Shown here piece by piece: positions 1 to 11,277 of a stretch of 64,000 bases of DNA; positions within the stretch are counted from its first letter, which is position 1; every line of letters begins with the position of its first letter. The DNA is from Agapetus fuscipes. Its lineage: Eukaryota; Arthropoda; Insecta; Trichoptera; Glossosomatidae. The notes below the pieces were generated by a model. That model worked only from the letters and a program-made list of their open reading frames with translations. It had not been told where the DNA came from and did no database searches. The position numbers were made by a program, and so were the translations under genes. The stretch spans positions 186,001 to 250,000 of the forward strand of contig OX637354.1 of NCBI GenBank assembly GCA_951799405.1, read 5' to 3'.

Positions 1-184
1 TAATTTACAGCGAGGCATCGGTTGTAGCTCTAACTATGGTCGCATGACGCACGCGATCTCACGCACGCCATCTCCCCAGTACAACAAACAGCGGGAAACG
101 GAAACACGTCACAAGATGGCGCGCTGAGCAAGCGCCTGTTGCGTCAGACCCTGCACACAATCAGTCTGCATGCGACAATCTTGC
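1..184. other. No feature recognised
   Basis: Unique-looking sequence. I see no exon, repeat family or RNA gene in it. Confidence 0.4.
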
Positions 185-430
185 ATGCTTTGCAAAGATA
201 CATTACAATTAAGATTCATATTAAATGCATTCTCACAAGCAGATACACGTAAGTTCGCGCTTACGCATGCTGAATGTGTACGTATAAAATAAACCAAACC
301 TCATATGAACATAACAGAACCGCCACTCCTGCAGACTTTCCCGCAGAAACTGGAGCTGCATTGACAAAAGTTTTTCAAGTTTTTACAACATGCAGAATCA
401 GCCTCATACCAACTTATTGGTCAAGGAGCT
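185..430 (-). repeat. R245 copy, diverged
   Basis: Minus-strand copy of the 245-bp retroposon. The tail-side block (TTTGCAAAGATACATTAC) and head-side block (CTCATACCAACTTATTGG) are clear. The middle is heavily mutated. Confidence 0.7.
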
Positions 431-487
431 TGATTTACAAAGTATGCCCTTTAATGTGTCGCAAAATTCACATGACTTTACCATACG

Positions 488-625
488 CCGGTAACCTAAG
501 GTCCATCCAGGGTCCAAATGGGTATTGCTCGTGTAATTGATGATTTCTATAGCGACGTCAAAGATTGCAAAGGGTGGCTCTTGAAGTGTGATTCTCACAA
601 AAACAGCGCATTTTAAATAAAGCAT
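488..625 (+). repeat. S2 SINE, 3' half, decayed
   Basis: Recognised from AAGGTCCATCCAG, the CTCTTGAAGTGTGATTC block and CAAAAACAGCGC near the 3' end. The tRNA-like head is missing. Confidence 0.55.
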
Positions 626-632
626 TTAAATT

Positions 633-880
633 CCAGGACTTATAGGTTGGTATAAGACTGATCACCCATACTGTAAAGAATGTTTCACTTTGCCAATGTC
701 AACCCTATTTCAGGATAGGTCGGCAAGAGTAGCAGGGCTTATGTTCATTTGAGATTAGATTTTTATGTTGTAAGTCCACATGCGTTATGTGTAAGCGCGA
801 ACTTGTACGTCTCTGCTTATGGGATTGCACTTAAAATGAATCTTTTATACAATATAGATTAGCAACTTATATTATAGATT
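633..880 (+). repeat. R245 copy, full length
   Basis: Runs from GGACTTATAGGTTGG to a tail with TTATATTATAGATTAT. It retains the CACTTTGCCAATGTCA and GTGTAAGCGCGAACTTG blocks seen in most copies. Confidence 0.8.
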
Positions 881-1271
881 ATCCATCAGGAAGGCGCGAA
901 AAAAGTTACTTTACTTAGATACCTACTTGAAAAAGCGAGTTTTGTGCAGAAGGAGATGCCAATGGGCGGAGAAAGAAAAAGACAAGGACTTAGTCAGATT
1001 GTCGAATTGAAAACATTCACGCAAAAATGTTGATTGTTGCGCGATCGTGTGCGGCGAACATAAAAATAAATAATAACAACTAGGCACCTCATCGGAAGTA
1101 TAATTCACATATTTATTTATTTTATTGTAGGAAAACATGTAGAACTCTAGCACATGAGTGATGGATGCTTAGAAGGAATAAAGTTCGTTGTCCGGACTTC
1201 ACAAACGTTTTTACCGCTTCCATGTAAACGCGTATGTTAAATTGTAAAAAATGTTATAACAATTATTTTGT
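881..1271. other. No feature recognised
   Basis: AT-rich spacer between two R245 copies. No conserved peptide or repeat was recognised on either strand. Confidence 0.4.
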
Positions 1272-1705
1272 TAATCTATAATCTAAGTTTCAAAAATATA
1301 TAAACATTTAACATTCATTTTAAATGCATTTCCACAAACAGACACGAGTAAGTTTGTGCTTACTAATGCTGGGTGTGTACTTACGGGGCTATTCTTAGAC
1401 ATTTTAGTCGTCGGTTGAACCCACGCTTTGACAAACTAATGATGCATTTGTATGAAGACCTGTCAATCCAAGATGGCCGCAAGTGAACACCTGATTTGTT
1501 TTCATACAATATTACAAAATTTGGTAGGTAAGAATGACCGTGGTCGTGAGACTTTCAGCCCAGGTGTCATTAGTTTGTCAAAGCGTGGGCTCAACCAACG
1601 ACTAAAATGTCTAAGAATAGCCCCGTTAGAAACTAAAATCCAAACCTCAATTGAACATAAACCCTGCAACTTTAACCGACCTTTCCTGAAACAGGGGTGA
1701 CAGGG
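1272..1705 (-). repeat. R245 copy split by a MITE
   Basis: Minus-strand R245 occupying 1272-1383 and 1626-1705. The two parts become a continuous R245 sequence once the 242-bp MITE and one TTA are removed. The head-side end is lost near 1705. Confidence 0.8.
1384..1625 (+). mobile_element. MITE, PIF/Harbinger-like, copy 1
   Basis: A 242-bp element with about 55-bp terminal inverted repeats starting CGGGGCTATTCTTAGACA. TTA flanks both ends (1381-1383 and 1626-1628). The host R245 copy shows that only one TTA existed before insertion. A 3-bp TTA/TAA duplication is typical of PIF/Harbinger. No coding capacity. The family assignment is inferred from the duplication only. Confidence 0.8.
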
Positions 1706-1754
1706 GCGTTGTGTTTCTTCAGCATTCACATCTGCCGTTTTTTCATTTTCCAAA

Positions 1755-2052
1755 AGTGCTTGCAGTCCATGCCGAGAGCTCGGGTTCGAATCCCACCGAG
1801 GGTGTCAGAAATGATTTTCCGTTTCGGTATTTATTTCAAAAACCCAAAAGAATTTAATAAAATACTGGCCACTCAGCCTTCACAATAAATGAGTACCAGC
1901 CCCCTCGGGAGCTGCGAAACCCCCCACTTCAACTGAAATGGTTGGTCCCCTAACCCGTAAAAATAAAAAGGTCCCGAATTGCCACATGCGACCCTTTCGA
2001 GGATAACGCAGGCAAGAAGATACATTATATGTGTATGTAGATTAGTTGCATT
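1755..2052 (+). repeat. S1 SINE, 5' truncated
   Basis: Begins inside the tRNA-like head (AAGTGCTTGCAGTCC). It keeps box B GGTTCGAATCC, the body with CAGCCCCCTCGGGAGCTG, and the tail with TATATGTGTATGTAG. Confidence 0.85.
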
Positions 2053-2672
2053 TAGCATGGCTTGCACTTGAATTATTAAAATTCCAAACTCCGCACACTG
2101 TGTTCAGCAGGCGCGTACATAGGATATAGGAAAATACATGCCATAATAAATATTTTCTCCCATTCTATTAAAATAAAACATTTGAAATTGACTGAAGTGC
2201 TAACGATGGCTCCAATCCAACTTAAATTTTGAATTTCATACCTGAATATCAAGCTTAAATGCGTTTTTTTACCATAAATTGCCTACCTATTAGGCGCATG
2301 TGCCTGTATGGTATGCACGCCCCTGGTGTTCAGTGAACGTATAATGTACGGACTTCCGGTTATTGGTGAATTGTAGATCAACCTTTCTGCTACCTTATAC
2401 GCGGATATGCTCATAGCTTAGCGACAGTAATCGCTAACTAACAGAGGACTAACTAAAGTGCCGTAGAGAGAGGGAAACGAGAGCACAGTGAAAGTTACTA
2501 TTCACAATCGTTACTTATCAGAGCGACCGGAGATTGCTAGCAAACCTGAGGTAGCTAAATAGCTTAGTGGTGTGTAAGATATCGTGTAACTTGTGATATT
2601 CGCTCTGAAGTTACTTATAATGCTGCATGTATCTGATACTGAAGTATGTGGTAAATATAAAAATAGTACTAT
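2053..2672. other. No feature recognised
   Basis: Unique intronic or downstream DNA. No repeat family seen elsewhere in the window, and no exon-like open frame with splice sites. Confidence 0.4.
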
Positions 2673-2965
2673 TAGGATGATTTATTTGGTGAGCGCTGTT
2701 TATGGGTGAGTCACACCTGACGAGCCCTCTGAGAGCTTTGCTGTCACTATATAAAGCGTCAATTCTCAAGCAAGACGCAGTTCCTGTAAGGTTGGATGGA
2801 CCTTTGATGGCCGGCCTTTGGTAAAGGTATATGAAGTTTCCAACCCAGCGAAGAGCATATTTGAAAATATCAATGGTATATGTATTGTGCTCCGCCGGAA
2901 TTCGAACCCACCGCCTTACATTTACAAGTCCGAAGCCCTAACCACTAGACTAATGACCGGTTAGT
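2673..2965 (-). repeat. S2 SINE, nearly full length
   Basis: Minus-strand copy from TTAGGATGATTTATTTGG (3' end) to TAATGACCGGTTAG (head). Box B is readable in reverse as ATTCGAACCC. Confidence 0.85.
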
Positions 2966-3156
2966 GAATGATGAGGTTAACAAAGAAAGCATTGTTTTTT
3001 TTTGATAACATGGTAAATTAAGGATTTAAAACGTGTAAAATAAAACATGATAATTCGAGAAGATTCCAAAAATATTAAAACATGTGGCTGCACGTGGACA
3101 TGCATTAAATAAGAATCTAATAAGTTAATGTATTTTTGCAACTGAGATGATAGATC

Positions 3157-3211
3157 CTGTAACTGTAACTCTGTCGCCATTCCGCTAGGGGTGGCCAGAG
3201 CCTCTGCCACC
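3157..3211 (-). repeat. LJ LINE 3' tail fragment
   Basis: Short block CTGTCGCCATTCCGCTAGGG followed by AGCCTCTGCC, the extreme 3' end of the LJ retrotransposon seen in several other copies. Confidence 0.7.
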
Positions 3212-4320
3212 CCCTCCCCCCCAAAAGCCCCCAAAGAGCACTGTACTTTGATATGCCATAATACAGCAATGCAGTAACAGATTTGTGACTATACCTGTTA
3301 CAAAGTATCACAATAAAATAAATCGCATCCCTACTAATTTCGCTGTCCGGTAGCAAACGCGAGCGGTGAAATTCCTCACAATGTATTAGATACTCGCGTT
3401 ATAATTTATTGGTTAATAATTATTGCGCACACCACTACGCCCGCCTTAATAATCAAGTTCATATAAATAAACTGTTATTATTATTTCTGCCGCAGATTTT
3501 TGCGATCTCGGAATAATTGCTTTCTCGATACAGTAAACTTAAGTAGGAAGCTTCGCTAAAACTCAACCAGGGCGTTACACGAAAAATGTATGGAAACCTA
3601 AAATGCGTTGTTTTGGGGTCCTTTTGCATATGGTAGAGTTGGTGACAGCATAGAAGACAGCAGCAGGCACTTCAGTGATAGGAGCGCAGTCAAGCGAGAA
3701 CAGGAGAAGAGTAGTTGCTTCCACAAGGGTCACAACCCTCAGCAATGAGGTACAAGATTGAGAAAAATGTAAGAAGGTGCTTTACGGAATGGAGGGATGA
3801 ACGCTTTTACAGGCGCCCTGAGAGACGAATCGAAGTGTTCGAAATGGGTCTACCGGATTTCCTGGCGTGATCGAGCCCCCAATTCTCCAAAGAAAGAATT
3901 TCTGCCAACCACGAAGCAGAAAAAGCTGATGCATTTCGATCACGTTATGAAATGAGAAATACCGCTTTCTCCATCTTATCATACAGGGAAAGACCGAGGG
4001 CAGAAGAACTCAGGGACGCTGTAGCACATCGTGGCTGAAAACCTGCAAAAATGGTAATGCCTTGATGATCACCGACCTTCGATAGTAGTGGCACCAAAAT
4101 GAGAATAAAAGGGGGGTTCGATAGATCAGAGCGGTAGGAAGAATTTTAGGGAACAAGCGGCTGACGATGGACTTTTTTACGATGGTTGGATTCAAGAATG
4201 GCGGTCTGTTACCGACATAGATGTATGGAATTGAAGCATGGACTGCGAGTCAGAGCTAAATGAGAAATGATTAAACGCTGGAAAGAAACATTTCAGGAGG
4301 GTAACGGTTCAATAATAAAG
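3212..4320. pseudogene. Mostly unique DNA with a decayed LINE RT trace
   Basis: Near 4213-4250 the plus strand reads MYGIEAWTASQS. This resembles the YGSEAWT motif that follows the palm of many non-LTR reverse transcriptases, also present at 12704-12735. Stop codons and frameshifts surround it. The rest of the stretch (3212-4200) shows no recognised feature. Confidence 0.35.
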
Positions 4321-4540
4321 AACCCTATTTATGTTGCATTTGTATAACAAACAAATTTATTTTTTTCCGTACCTACATGATATTCAATGTGTATTGTGTA
4401 TGTTTAAGTCCTCTTCATACCTTTTCAATGTTGTTTCTTTCTAAGTTCATATTCAATGATATTCCATGTGCATTCCTTATTGTCCCTAAAAAACCAAAAG
4501 GATAAATGTAGATGTGGAAAAATATTTTAAAAAGACTCAC

Positions 4541-5089
4541 CGGTGCATATTCTGCGCAGATGTCAATGCTCTCCACAAACGAACACACTTCATCCACGCT
4601 CCAGGCTGCCACCTCAGGATCTGGAGTAGCTGGCCTGTCTCTCCGCTCCCTGCAGCACCATCCAGGACTCTTCCCACTAGCAGAACCAGGACTCTTCCTT
4701 CCTGAAGACCCTGGGCTCTTCCTCCCCGAAGATCCAGGACTCTTCACCCCACAAGAACTAGGACTACCAGCGCCAGATCTATTCGATTCGTCTATCTTTA
4801 AATTTCCGTTTCTCATCTCTATTTTGACTAAGTTTTCCACTCCTGGGGATCTGTCTCCAGCTTCGTTACTTGATGAGGAAGCGTTCTCGTTGATCTCTTG
4901 GTTCTTGGGGCTCATCCTGGACCTCTTGGGGTTGAACAGTCTGGCGGAGCTGAGGTCTAGAGGTGACGATAAGGGGTGCGTCTCTCCCAAGCTCGGACCT
5001 CTTGGTCTCTTTGAGGATTCTTTAGAGAAGTTGTTGGCTATTTCTGCTTCTTTGGCTGCGTTTGCTACCCTGGCTATCGCGAGCAGGGC
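4541..5089 (-). CDS. SAM-domain protein gene, exon 5 of the visible part
   Basis: A 549-bp internal coding exon of 183 codons, entered and left in phase 0. The acceptor is a pyrimidine-rich TTTTGTTTGCAG and the donor is CCG|GTGAGT. It continues the previous exon as MDMSSTK-ALLAIARVANAAKEAEI. The body is low-complexity, with basic nuclear-localisation-like patches (SKRPRG, NPKRSR), acidic and serine runs, and three tandem KSPGSSGR-type octapeptides. The last about 22 residues, starting WSVDEVCSFVESI, are the first helix of a SAM (sterile alpha motif) domain. The remaining SAM helices must lie in an exon beyond position 1. SAM domains mediate oligomerisation or partner binding, often in chromatin proteins and co-repressors. 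The insect SAM protein Samuel is one candidate family, but I could not test that, so no symbol is given. Confidence 0.88.
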
Positions 5090-5136
5090 CTGCAAACAAA
5101 AATTTACACAAAAATAAGTGAACCATTCAAAAAAAT

Positions 5137-5700
5137 TGTTACGAAAGTGTATTTGTGTGTCTGTGTCTCTACATGTAGGTGCTTAAATAATTGTCTTGTC
5201 TTGTCTTGTATCCTGCCGCCATTTTTTTCGGGTGGCCGCCACACAAGTGCCTCCACTTTACTCTGTACTTGCATACTTCTTTCATCTCATCTAGTTTCAT
5301 CACTCTTTTCATGCACGCTCTTCTCTTGTTTCCACTCTGTAAATTCCGTTCATTCGTAATCTCACTTTTCTATTCAATCCATTCATTCCTAGGTCTTCCC
5401 CTTCCACGCTTACCTAATTGTACTTTTATTTATTCGATATTGTGTGAGTATTTGCATGAATATTCTAAATAATATAATCTCGCATATTTCATTTCCCAAA
5501 TGTTTCAAGAATCATCCTTATGCATGCTATAAAAAGGGCCAAAGCTGTCTGTAGCGTTAGCCTTGTGTTTAAGCTGTCGAGCAATACAGTTAAAAGCCAC
5601 TCTGTGTACTTACCGAATGTGAACAGTATGTAAAATTAGATTGTGCAAAATAAAGAAACAGTTGAAAGTTTTTATTGAATTGAACCCGTAAATCGTTACA
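5137..5700 (+). other. Candidate solo LTR or relic promoter block, split by LJ
   Basis: GCTATAAAAAGGG at about 5527 resembles a TATA box. It is followed about 120 bp later by AAATAAAG (polyadenylation-like) and an end at CGTTACA near 5700. A block starting TGTTACGAAAGTG at about 5137 could be the matching 5' end, with an LJ tail inserted between. No target duplication was found, so this is tentative. Confidence 0.25.
5200..5420 (-). repeat. LJ LINE 3' tail, minus strand
   Basis: The CTTGCATACTTCTTTCATC, TTCATCACTCTTTTCATGC and TTCCACTCTGTAAATTCC blocks match the reverse complement of the LJ C-terminal coding tail seen best at 15565-15800. Confidence 0.6.
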
Positions 5701-6047
5701 ATAATTAAGCAAATAAATTTCCCGATCACGCAGTGTCTAACAAATATCCAACATGGCGATAGGAATCAGCTGATTCCTTACATTGTAGATGGTTAACATT
5801 GCACCTGCGTCGTTTGTGTCGTGTTTTTCAAATTGTTTAAGCGCCTACACGTCACGCGACGGCCGTATAACGTTATAGCACGCTGCGACCCGGCAACTTA
5901 GATTATAGTTAGATAGCTTGCTGGCAGATCGCGTTTATTGACGCACCTCGCAAGTTTACTGTCCGCAGTTTGTAGGGAACAGCAGAAAAACTCATCTTAT
6001 AGCTAAATAGTAAATGAACCTCTATGATTTACTTTCATAAAAAAAAA
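5701..6047. other. No feature recognised
   Basis: Unique-looking spacer ending in an A-run. No exon or repeat seen. Confidence 0.4.
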
Positions 6048-6392
6048 AAACGCAACAAAGCTACACATATAGTGTAACTTCTTGCCGCGTTATCCCCGAA
6101 GGGGTCGCATGTGGCGAGTTGAACCTATTCATTTCTACAGCCCGTCTACAGGTAAGGGGGCCGGCCTTACGCCAACCACTTCAGTTGAAGTGGGGGTTCC
6201 CCAGCTCCCGAGAGAGCTGGTACTCATTTCTTGTGAAGGCTGAGTAAACCTTGCCGGTATTTTTATTTTAGGGTTTGAAATAAACACCGAAACGGGAAAT
6301 CATTTCTGACACCCTCGCGCTCGGTGGGATTCGAACCCGAGCTCACGGCATGGAATGCAAGCACTCTACCAACTGAGCTATCGACCGGTACC
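6048..6392 (-). repeat. S1 SINE, full length
   Basis: A complete minus-strand S1, from AACGCAACAAAGCTACAC (3' end) to GAGCTATCGACCGG (tRNA-like head, box A in reverse). This is one of the best reference copies in the window. Confidence 0.9.
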
Positions 6393-6604
6393 AATTCATG
6401 CTTTTGAATTTTGTCGGAGAGCTGCAACATCTAAGGTGAAAGTAGTTCCACCATTTTGAATTGTTAATGTACCATTAAACATATTATAATTAGACATAGA
6501 CATCTAGCGCCAGATGGATGAAGCTTTTCGTATATTGAGAGACGAGCTATCGTAAAAAAAAATGGAAGGAAGAAATTATCTTTATATATATGGTTACACC
6601 CTTA

Positions 6605-6847
6605 CGGGACTACTCTTAGACATTTTAGTCGTCGATTGAGCCCACGCTTTGACAAACTAATAATGCCTGCGCTGGAAGTTTCATCAGCACGGTCATTCTT
6701 ACCTACCAAATTTTGTAAAATATGTATGAAGACAAATCAGCTGTTTACTTGCGGCCATCTTGGATTGACAGGTCTTCATACAAATGCATCATTAGTTTGT
6801 CAAAGCGTGGGCTCAACCGACGACTAAAATGTCTAAAAATAGCCCCG
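6605..6847 (-). mobile_element. MITE, PIF/Harbinger-like, copy 2
   Basis: A 243-bp element with the same terminal inverted repeats as the copy at 1384-1625, and TTA on both sides (6602-6604, 6848-6850). Its internal sequence is in the opposite orientation to copy 1. Confidence 0.8.
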
Positions 6848-6850
6848 TTA

Positions 6851-7776
6851 AAGTAGCCAGCCTTCTTTCTTCAATTAAGTGTCTAAGAGATAAGACATAT
6901 TTCACTACTGCTCAAAATGCGTACTTTCTAATACTTTCAAAATGTATTTGAACATATTTTCAAGTATACTTATATTTTACTGGTATAGACCATAACTTTT
7001 ATTTAAATATTACTGAAAATACTCTAGTTTAAGTTAACCAAAACCGAAAACTCCCGAAGTGACAAGCCCCTCCCCAAAATCTACAAAATAATCACAATGT
7101 CCCGATAAAAAAAAAAACTGGTTGTACAAATCAAATGTCTAGCCTTCATTAAGCTGGTAAACGACGCAAAAATGTTCCATTTGCGGCAATTTTGATATAT
7201 TCTTACATAAAAAAATCTGCTGTCAGTGAAGACGACGCCAACTTGAAAATCGTTAGTTAACTAACTGAATATTTACTGTCGAAATGTGTTGAGTTAAGAT
7301 TGACTAAAATTAAAACTGAAGCTAACTTTACTAAACTTGAAAATACAAGACCATACTTAATATACAGTCCATACTTCCTCAACAATCATCATCATCACCG
7401 TGTTTTCTCCCGTTCCCCTAAAGATATATAATCTTAATCTATCAATTCACATAGATCTAGATTAGTCGAAAGAAAGTCTTAATGCATGCAAATTCATACA
7501 CAAGCGACTCTGAATAGCGGGCAATCATGGTAATTTAGTCTCGCGCTGGGCCGTGGATCATCCGCCGACCAGCTGGACTGTAATTGGTCACGGTATCAAC
7601 TAGTCCACTACCTAGGTCAGTGATTCCCAAAGTGGTTTATATAGTCTAAGGAGCAATTACGATGTGCCTGGATTGTATTTTTTTTATCAACTAACTGCCT
7701 TCAAACCCTCCTCACGCCCATCCCGTATGTATGTGTCAGAAGGGCCGCATGGAGTAAGGAAGGAAAGAAAGGAAGA
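6851..7776. other. No feature recognised
   Basis: AT-rich unique DNA between a MITE and a hairpin element. No splice-bounded open frame or dispersed repeat is visible. Confidence 0.4.
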
Positions 7777-7878
7777 AGGTATAAAACTACCCTGTCATAA
7801 CTTCAATTATTGTACTCTTGAAAAAATAAAACTTGGTTGAGTACAATTGAAGTTATGACAGAGGGTAGTTTTATACCT
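7777..7878. mobile_element. Short hairpin element, MITE-like
   Basis: Two about 40-bp arms, 7777-7817 and 7839-7878, are nearly perfect reverse complements (AGGTATAAAACTACCC at the ends). A 21-bp loop separates them. There is no coding capacity and no clear target duplication. Confidence 0.6.
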
Positions 7879-7919
7879 AACAATTAAGCCACGCTCCCTT
7901 TAGAATTTACGAATAAAAG

Positions 7920-8115
7920 ACGCCGCCTTTCGTTCAGACCTCAGAAGTGAGCAGAGAACTGAATAAATCGCCCACAGAGGAGACGAAACGTCAGCTGAAA
8001 GTCTTCAAGAAGTATCAAGAAAGAAAAAAAAGAAGAAAAGAAGCAAAAATATGGACCACGGTCAAAACCCGGAACCAAAAAATCAAGCATCTGAATCCGG
8101 CCGTGAAAGCCTAAA
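7920..8115 (+). repeat. Repeat E, copy 1
   Basis: Shared with 58262-58395 and partly with 51480-51600. Blocks include GAGACGAAACGTCAGCTG, AAGTATCAAGAAAG and CCGGCCGTGAAAGCC. It may be the 3' end of another retroelement; I cannot classify it. Confidence 0.6.
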
Positions 8116-8119
8116 AACA

Positions 8120-8375
8120 TTTATAATACATACATCTGTTTCTAAATCTAAATCTAATCTAAGTTGCAAAGATATGTTACATTGGAGATACACATTACAT
8201 GCATTCCCACAACCAGACCTGTACAAGTTCGCGTTTGCACATGCCTCATGTGAACCCACAACATAAAAATCAAATCTCAAATGGACGTACACCCTGCAAC
8301 TCTTGCCGTCCTTCCCTGAGACAGGGGTGACATTGGCAAAGTGAACCATTTTTACAGCATGGGTGGTCATCTGTT
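8120..8375 (-). repeat. R245 copy, head truncated
   Basis: Minus-strand copy with a degenerate (AAATCT)n tail. The match stops after GGGTGGTCATCTG, before the usual CCTTGACTTATAGG end. Confidence 0.8.
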
Positions 8376-8569
8376 TGATTTTATTTATTAGGTGACAGAA
8401 ACGTTTGAGAAGCTGTGGTCTGGGTAATGAGTTATGCGCAGGCAATAATCTAGATCTGCAGATCACAGGGCGCTCTCTACAGAGAGCCCAATCTGCTCAT
8501 CGCCAAAGTGAAACATTTACATTGTTACCAACGTGAGGTGCATCATATTTATATTCAAGAGTTTTGTTG

Positions 8570-8645
8570 CATGACTTGTCGGTTGATACCTGTGAGGCTG
8601 ACCACCCATACTCTTAAGATCGCTTCGCTTTGCCTAATCGTTCCC
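8570..8645 (+). repeat. R245 head fragment
   Basis: GAGGCTGACCACCCATACT is followed by a decayed version of the CACTTTGCCAATG block. Confidence 0.55.
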
Positions 8646-8684
8646 TTAGTGTTTATTTGTCTTATGTCCATCAGAGGTAATTTC

Positions 8685-8905
8685 ACGTGAACAATCTTTG
8701 TATGTGTACTGAACCAATGTGTCTTATCAAAACTGGAAATTGATTTTTAAAATATTTACAACAACTCTCACATTATCGTGTTTTACGTTGTTTTCTTAGA
8801 CCAGATTATGTATAAATTATAATGCGATTCAGATGACAGTTTCATTGAAAGGTCATCTTTGAATCAAATGGTGGATAAGCCAAACGAGCACTGAAGGGGA
8901 CGCAA
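8685..8905 (+). repeat. Repeat H, copy 1
   Basis: Matches 56425-56640 (same strand) and 39800-39963 (opposite strand). Shared blocks include CCAATGTGTCTTAT and ACAACTCTCACATTAT. No ends or coding capacity recognised. Confidence 0.6.
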
Positions 8906-9768
8906 TGTCATCCCTCTTCGATTGAAGATGAACTTTAATCTTAAATCCATTTCGACATAGTTTATCAATTAAGCTTAGCGCTACAAATAACCGGACATGA
9001 AGTGTAAATGTTGTCTTGAGCAGAGAGAGGCCAATGCCCACTCGCGTTTCCACAATACAGAAATAATTACCTGCAATCTAGAGGTGATTAATTAGCCAGC
9101 TTATGCGCGCGTGCCGTGAGGTAGCTTCACTGCCTTCATGTAAGTGTGTGTGTACCGTGAGGTAGCATCACTGACTGTGTGTGTGTGCGTGTAGAGGCAA
9201 GCCTTCACGTTCCGCTGCCCCATGAATATTCAAGAAACCAGCAGGCTTACACCAACCATAACTTAACTAATGCACAACCTCATCATTCGTCAGCCTTGGA
9301 TAACGAGGGGTGGTGTTCTGTTTGGCTTACAGCTGGCATAATACATAGGCTGAGTGAGGATTGAGTGATTGAGGTGAATCGACTCAAACGCATCGATCAA
9401 AATTAAAGACATAGATGGTGTACTTATGTGACAAGCATTACAATAACTTGATATCCATGACATACGTCAAAGAGAGACATAAAAATATGCTTTACTTGCG
9501 GTTGCCGGAAAACTAATACATTTTAACCAGACCTCGATTGTACGAAGATGACGCCCTAGGGCGCACTATTTTTAGTACACAAAACATCTCTAATGCTCCA
9601 TATTTATGTTGATCGATGCTTAAACGACAGTAATGTTGATATTTAACAAGAATTCTGAAGTGGAGAGGTAGAGCCAAGACTTCTACAGGAACAGCATGAA
9701 ATCAAAGAAAATGGAAAATCAATTTTGTCATCATTTTGATTTATTTATTTCATTTCACCTGGTAGATC
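8906..9768. other. Unique DNA with a short local duplication
   Basis: A block GTACCGTGAGGTAGC-like is repeated at about 9113 and 9152, beside a (TG)n run at about 9174-9190. Nothing else recognised. Confidence 0.4.
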
Positions 9769-10035
9769 GATATCGATACTTTAAAGATACAACTTAATAA
9801 GTGACAAATTAAGCTAACGTGGGTTTCTTAGATAAATGCACATTTTTTACCATTTTCTACGAGAGAAAGCACTTAAAAAGTGTGATAATCCTGTAGTTTA
9901 GACCTTTTTCATGAGCACTTCCTTATAATTAGTTCACTTACTATGAGACGTTACACACAATAAAATGTTTTATCCACGCTTTTTCAAACCAGCAAATAAG
10001 CGCTTATTCAATTTATATTTAAGGTGGCGATTTTA
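9769..10035 (+). mobile_element. G-family MITE, copy 1
   Basis: About 265 bp sharing ATAAATGCACATTTTTTACC, CATGAGCACTTCCTTA and ACTATGAGACGTTACAC with four other copies. Imperfect terminal inverted repeats resemble ATCGACACCTTAAAG at one end and CTTTAAGGTGGCGAT at the other. Non-coding. Confidence 0.65.
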
Positions 10036-10520
10036 ATAATCGAATCACAGCGAGGAGCATGGTGCTCCAGTTTCCATCTGACTCGATGCACGAGGACGAT
10101 AACTGAGGTTCCAATTATTCCATAATTCACGCAGATATGAATATTAGTAATTTAGAGCACACGTGACCCGTGGCCAGGCTTACAGTTAAGATGGCGTACG
10201 TGTAACATATTGTTTTTTACAGTGCAAGACGGAGGTGTTACGCTCCGTAAATATTGCCTCGGATGGGTAAGTAGGCGCTCTCCACTGCGGCTGATTGTTA
10301 ATTGGATTTATGAATTTGTAATTTTAGCTTTTGTAATGTTGTATGAGATATTGGGATTTGTAATTTCAGCTTTTGTAATGTATAGGATAGTGAGTCCATC
10401 ATGTAGGGCAAACTAAAGCTGATAGTAGGAAAGGGTCTGGACAACTACAAGTTTTTTTTTTTGTAATTCAAGACAAATCGTCCCCTTAGTCCTTTTTTGT
10501 ATAGCACTTTCTGGAGCTGT
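10036..10520. other. Unique DNA with a 47-bp tandem duplication
   Basis: At 10311-10384 the block TTTGTAATTTTAGCTTTTG occurs twice in tandem with few changes. No dispersed repeat recognised otherwise. Confidence 0.4.
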
Positions 10521-10524
10521 TCTT

Positions 10525-10690
10525 ACATATAAATGTACTTCCACTGGAGAGGTGTCCATACCTTAACAGCGTACTCTAATTTAGGCCGAACGACGCAGCT
10601 GAAGACATCCGCCATTGCCCTAGGCTCTGTAAACTGTTTACACAGAGACTGATAGCATTCGGTCGTCAGTTGCGTGCAGGACCGCAAAAC
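10525..10690 (-). pseudogene. LINE reverse-transcriptase fragment
   Basis: The minus strand encodes a peptide with VVRPKLEYAVKVWTP. This matches the conserved VRPKLEYAS.VW.P segment downstream of the catalytic palm in many non-LTR reverse transcriptases. It is a short fragment with no intact ORF, beside exon 4 of the host gene. The clade cannot be assigned. Confidence 0.7.
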
Positions 10691-10761
10691 CTTCGGCATA
10701 GTAATCGCCATCATCAAAAAGACCTGACCCTCACAGAATAAGAATAAATCATTTTCCTTAC

Positions 10762-10975
10762 CTTGGTTGACGACATGTCCATGACTGTGGGGAACGCCGT
10801 CAGCTGTCTGGGGGCGCCGTGGGCCGCGGGGTAGGAGGCGAACAGACCCCTAAGGGGCCGGGGGGAGGGGGGGGCGCCCCCGGGGAGCAGCAGGTCCCCC
10901 AGGGGGGCGGCCTTCAGGGGCGGGGGCAGAGGGGGGGCGGGGGCGCCATTGGGGGGCGGCCGCCCGGTGAAGAAG
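10762..10975 (-). CDS. SAM-domain protein gene, exon 4 of the visible part
   Basis: A 214-bp exon. The first base completes an Asp codon begun in exon 3, then 71 codons run to ACC AAG|GTAAGG (phase 0). The acceptor is TTCCTTGTAG. The peptide is FFTGRPPP, then an Ala/Pro/Gly/Leu-rich stretch, then FASYPAAHGAPRQLTAFP and VMDMSSTK. It is extremely GC-rich compared with the flanking introns. The proline- and alanine-rich composition with short conserved-looking islands is typical of transcriptional regulators. Phase agreement on both sides is the main evidence that this is coding. Confidence 0.85.
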
Positions 10976-11277
10976 CTACAAGGAAGAACATTACAATGAG
11001 AAAAATATACAAGAAGGGAAGTTTCCTTAACGTATATTTTCCTGTTGATAGCTCAGTTCACCACAAATATTATATTGTACAAAAATTTTCTGTGTCTGTG
11101 CCAGAAGCGCTATTCTGCTAAATCCTTATACTTAGGATATAAATCCAAGTGGGAGCTTGCTAGCGATTTGCAAAAGATTTGCACCAAGAATATGAAGAAG
11201 AAGAAATCGTCGATAAAAACATTTCCCTCTGGAGTCTAGACAGTTTTGTATAAATATTGTCCACACGATATGATGAT

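Noticed and set aside
4512..5117. 201-codon plus-strand ORF opposite exon 5
   Set aside because: Shadow of the minus-strand coding exon, which has splice sites, matching phases and a SAM start; the plus-strand frame has none.
10819..11121. Gly-rich plus-strand ORF
   Set aside because: Antisense shadow of the proline/alanine-rich exon 4.
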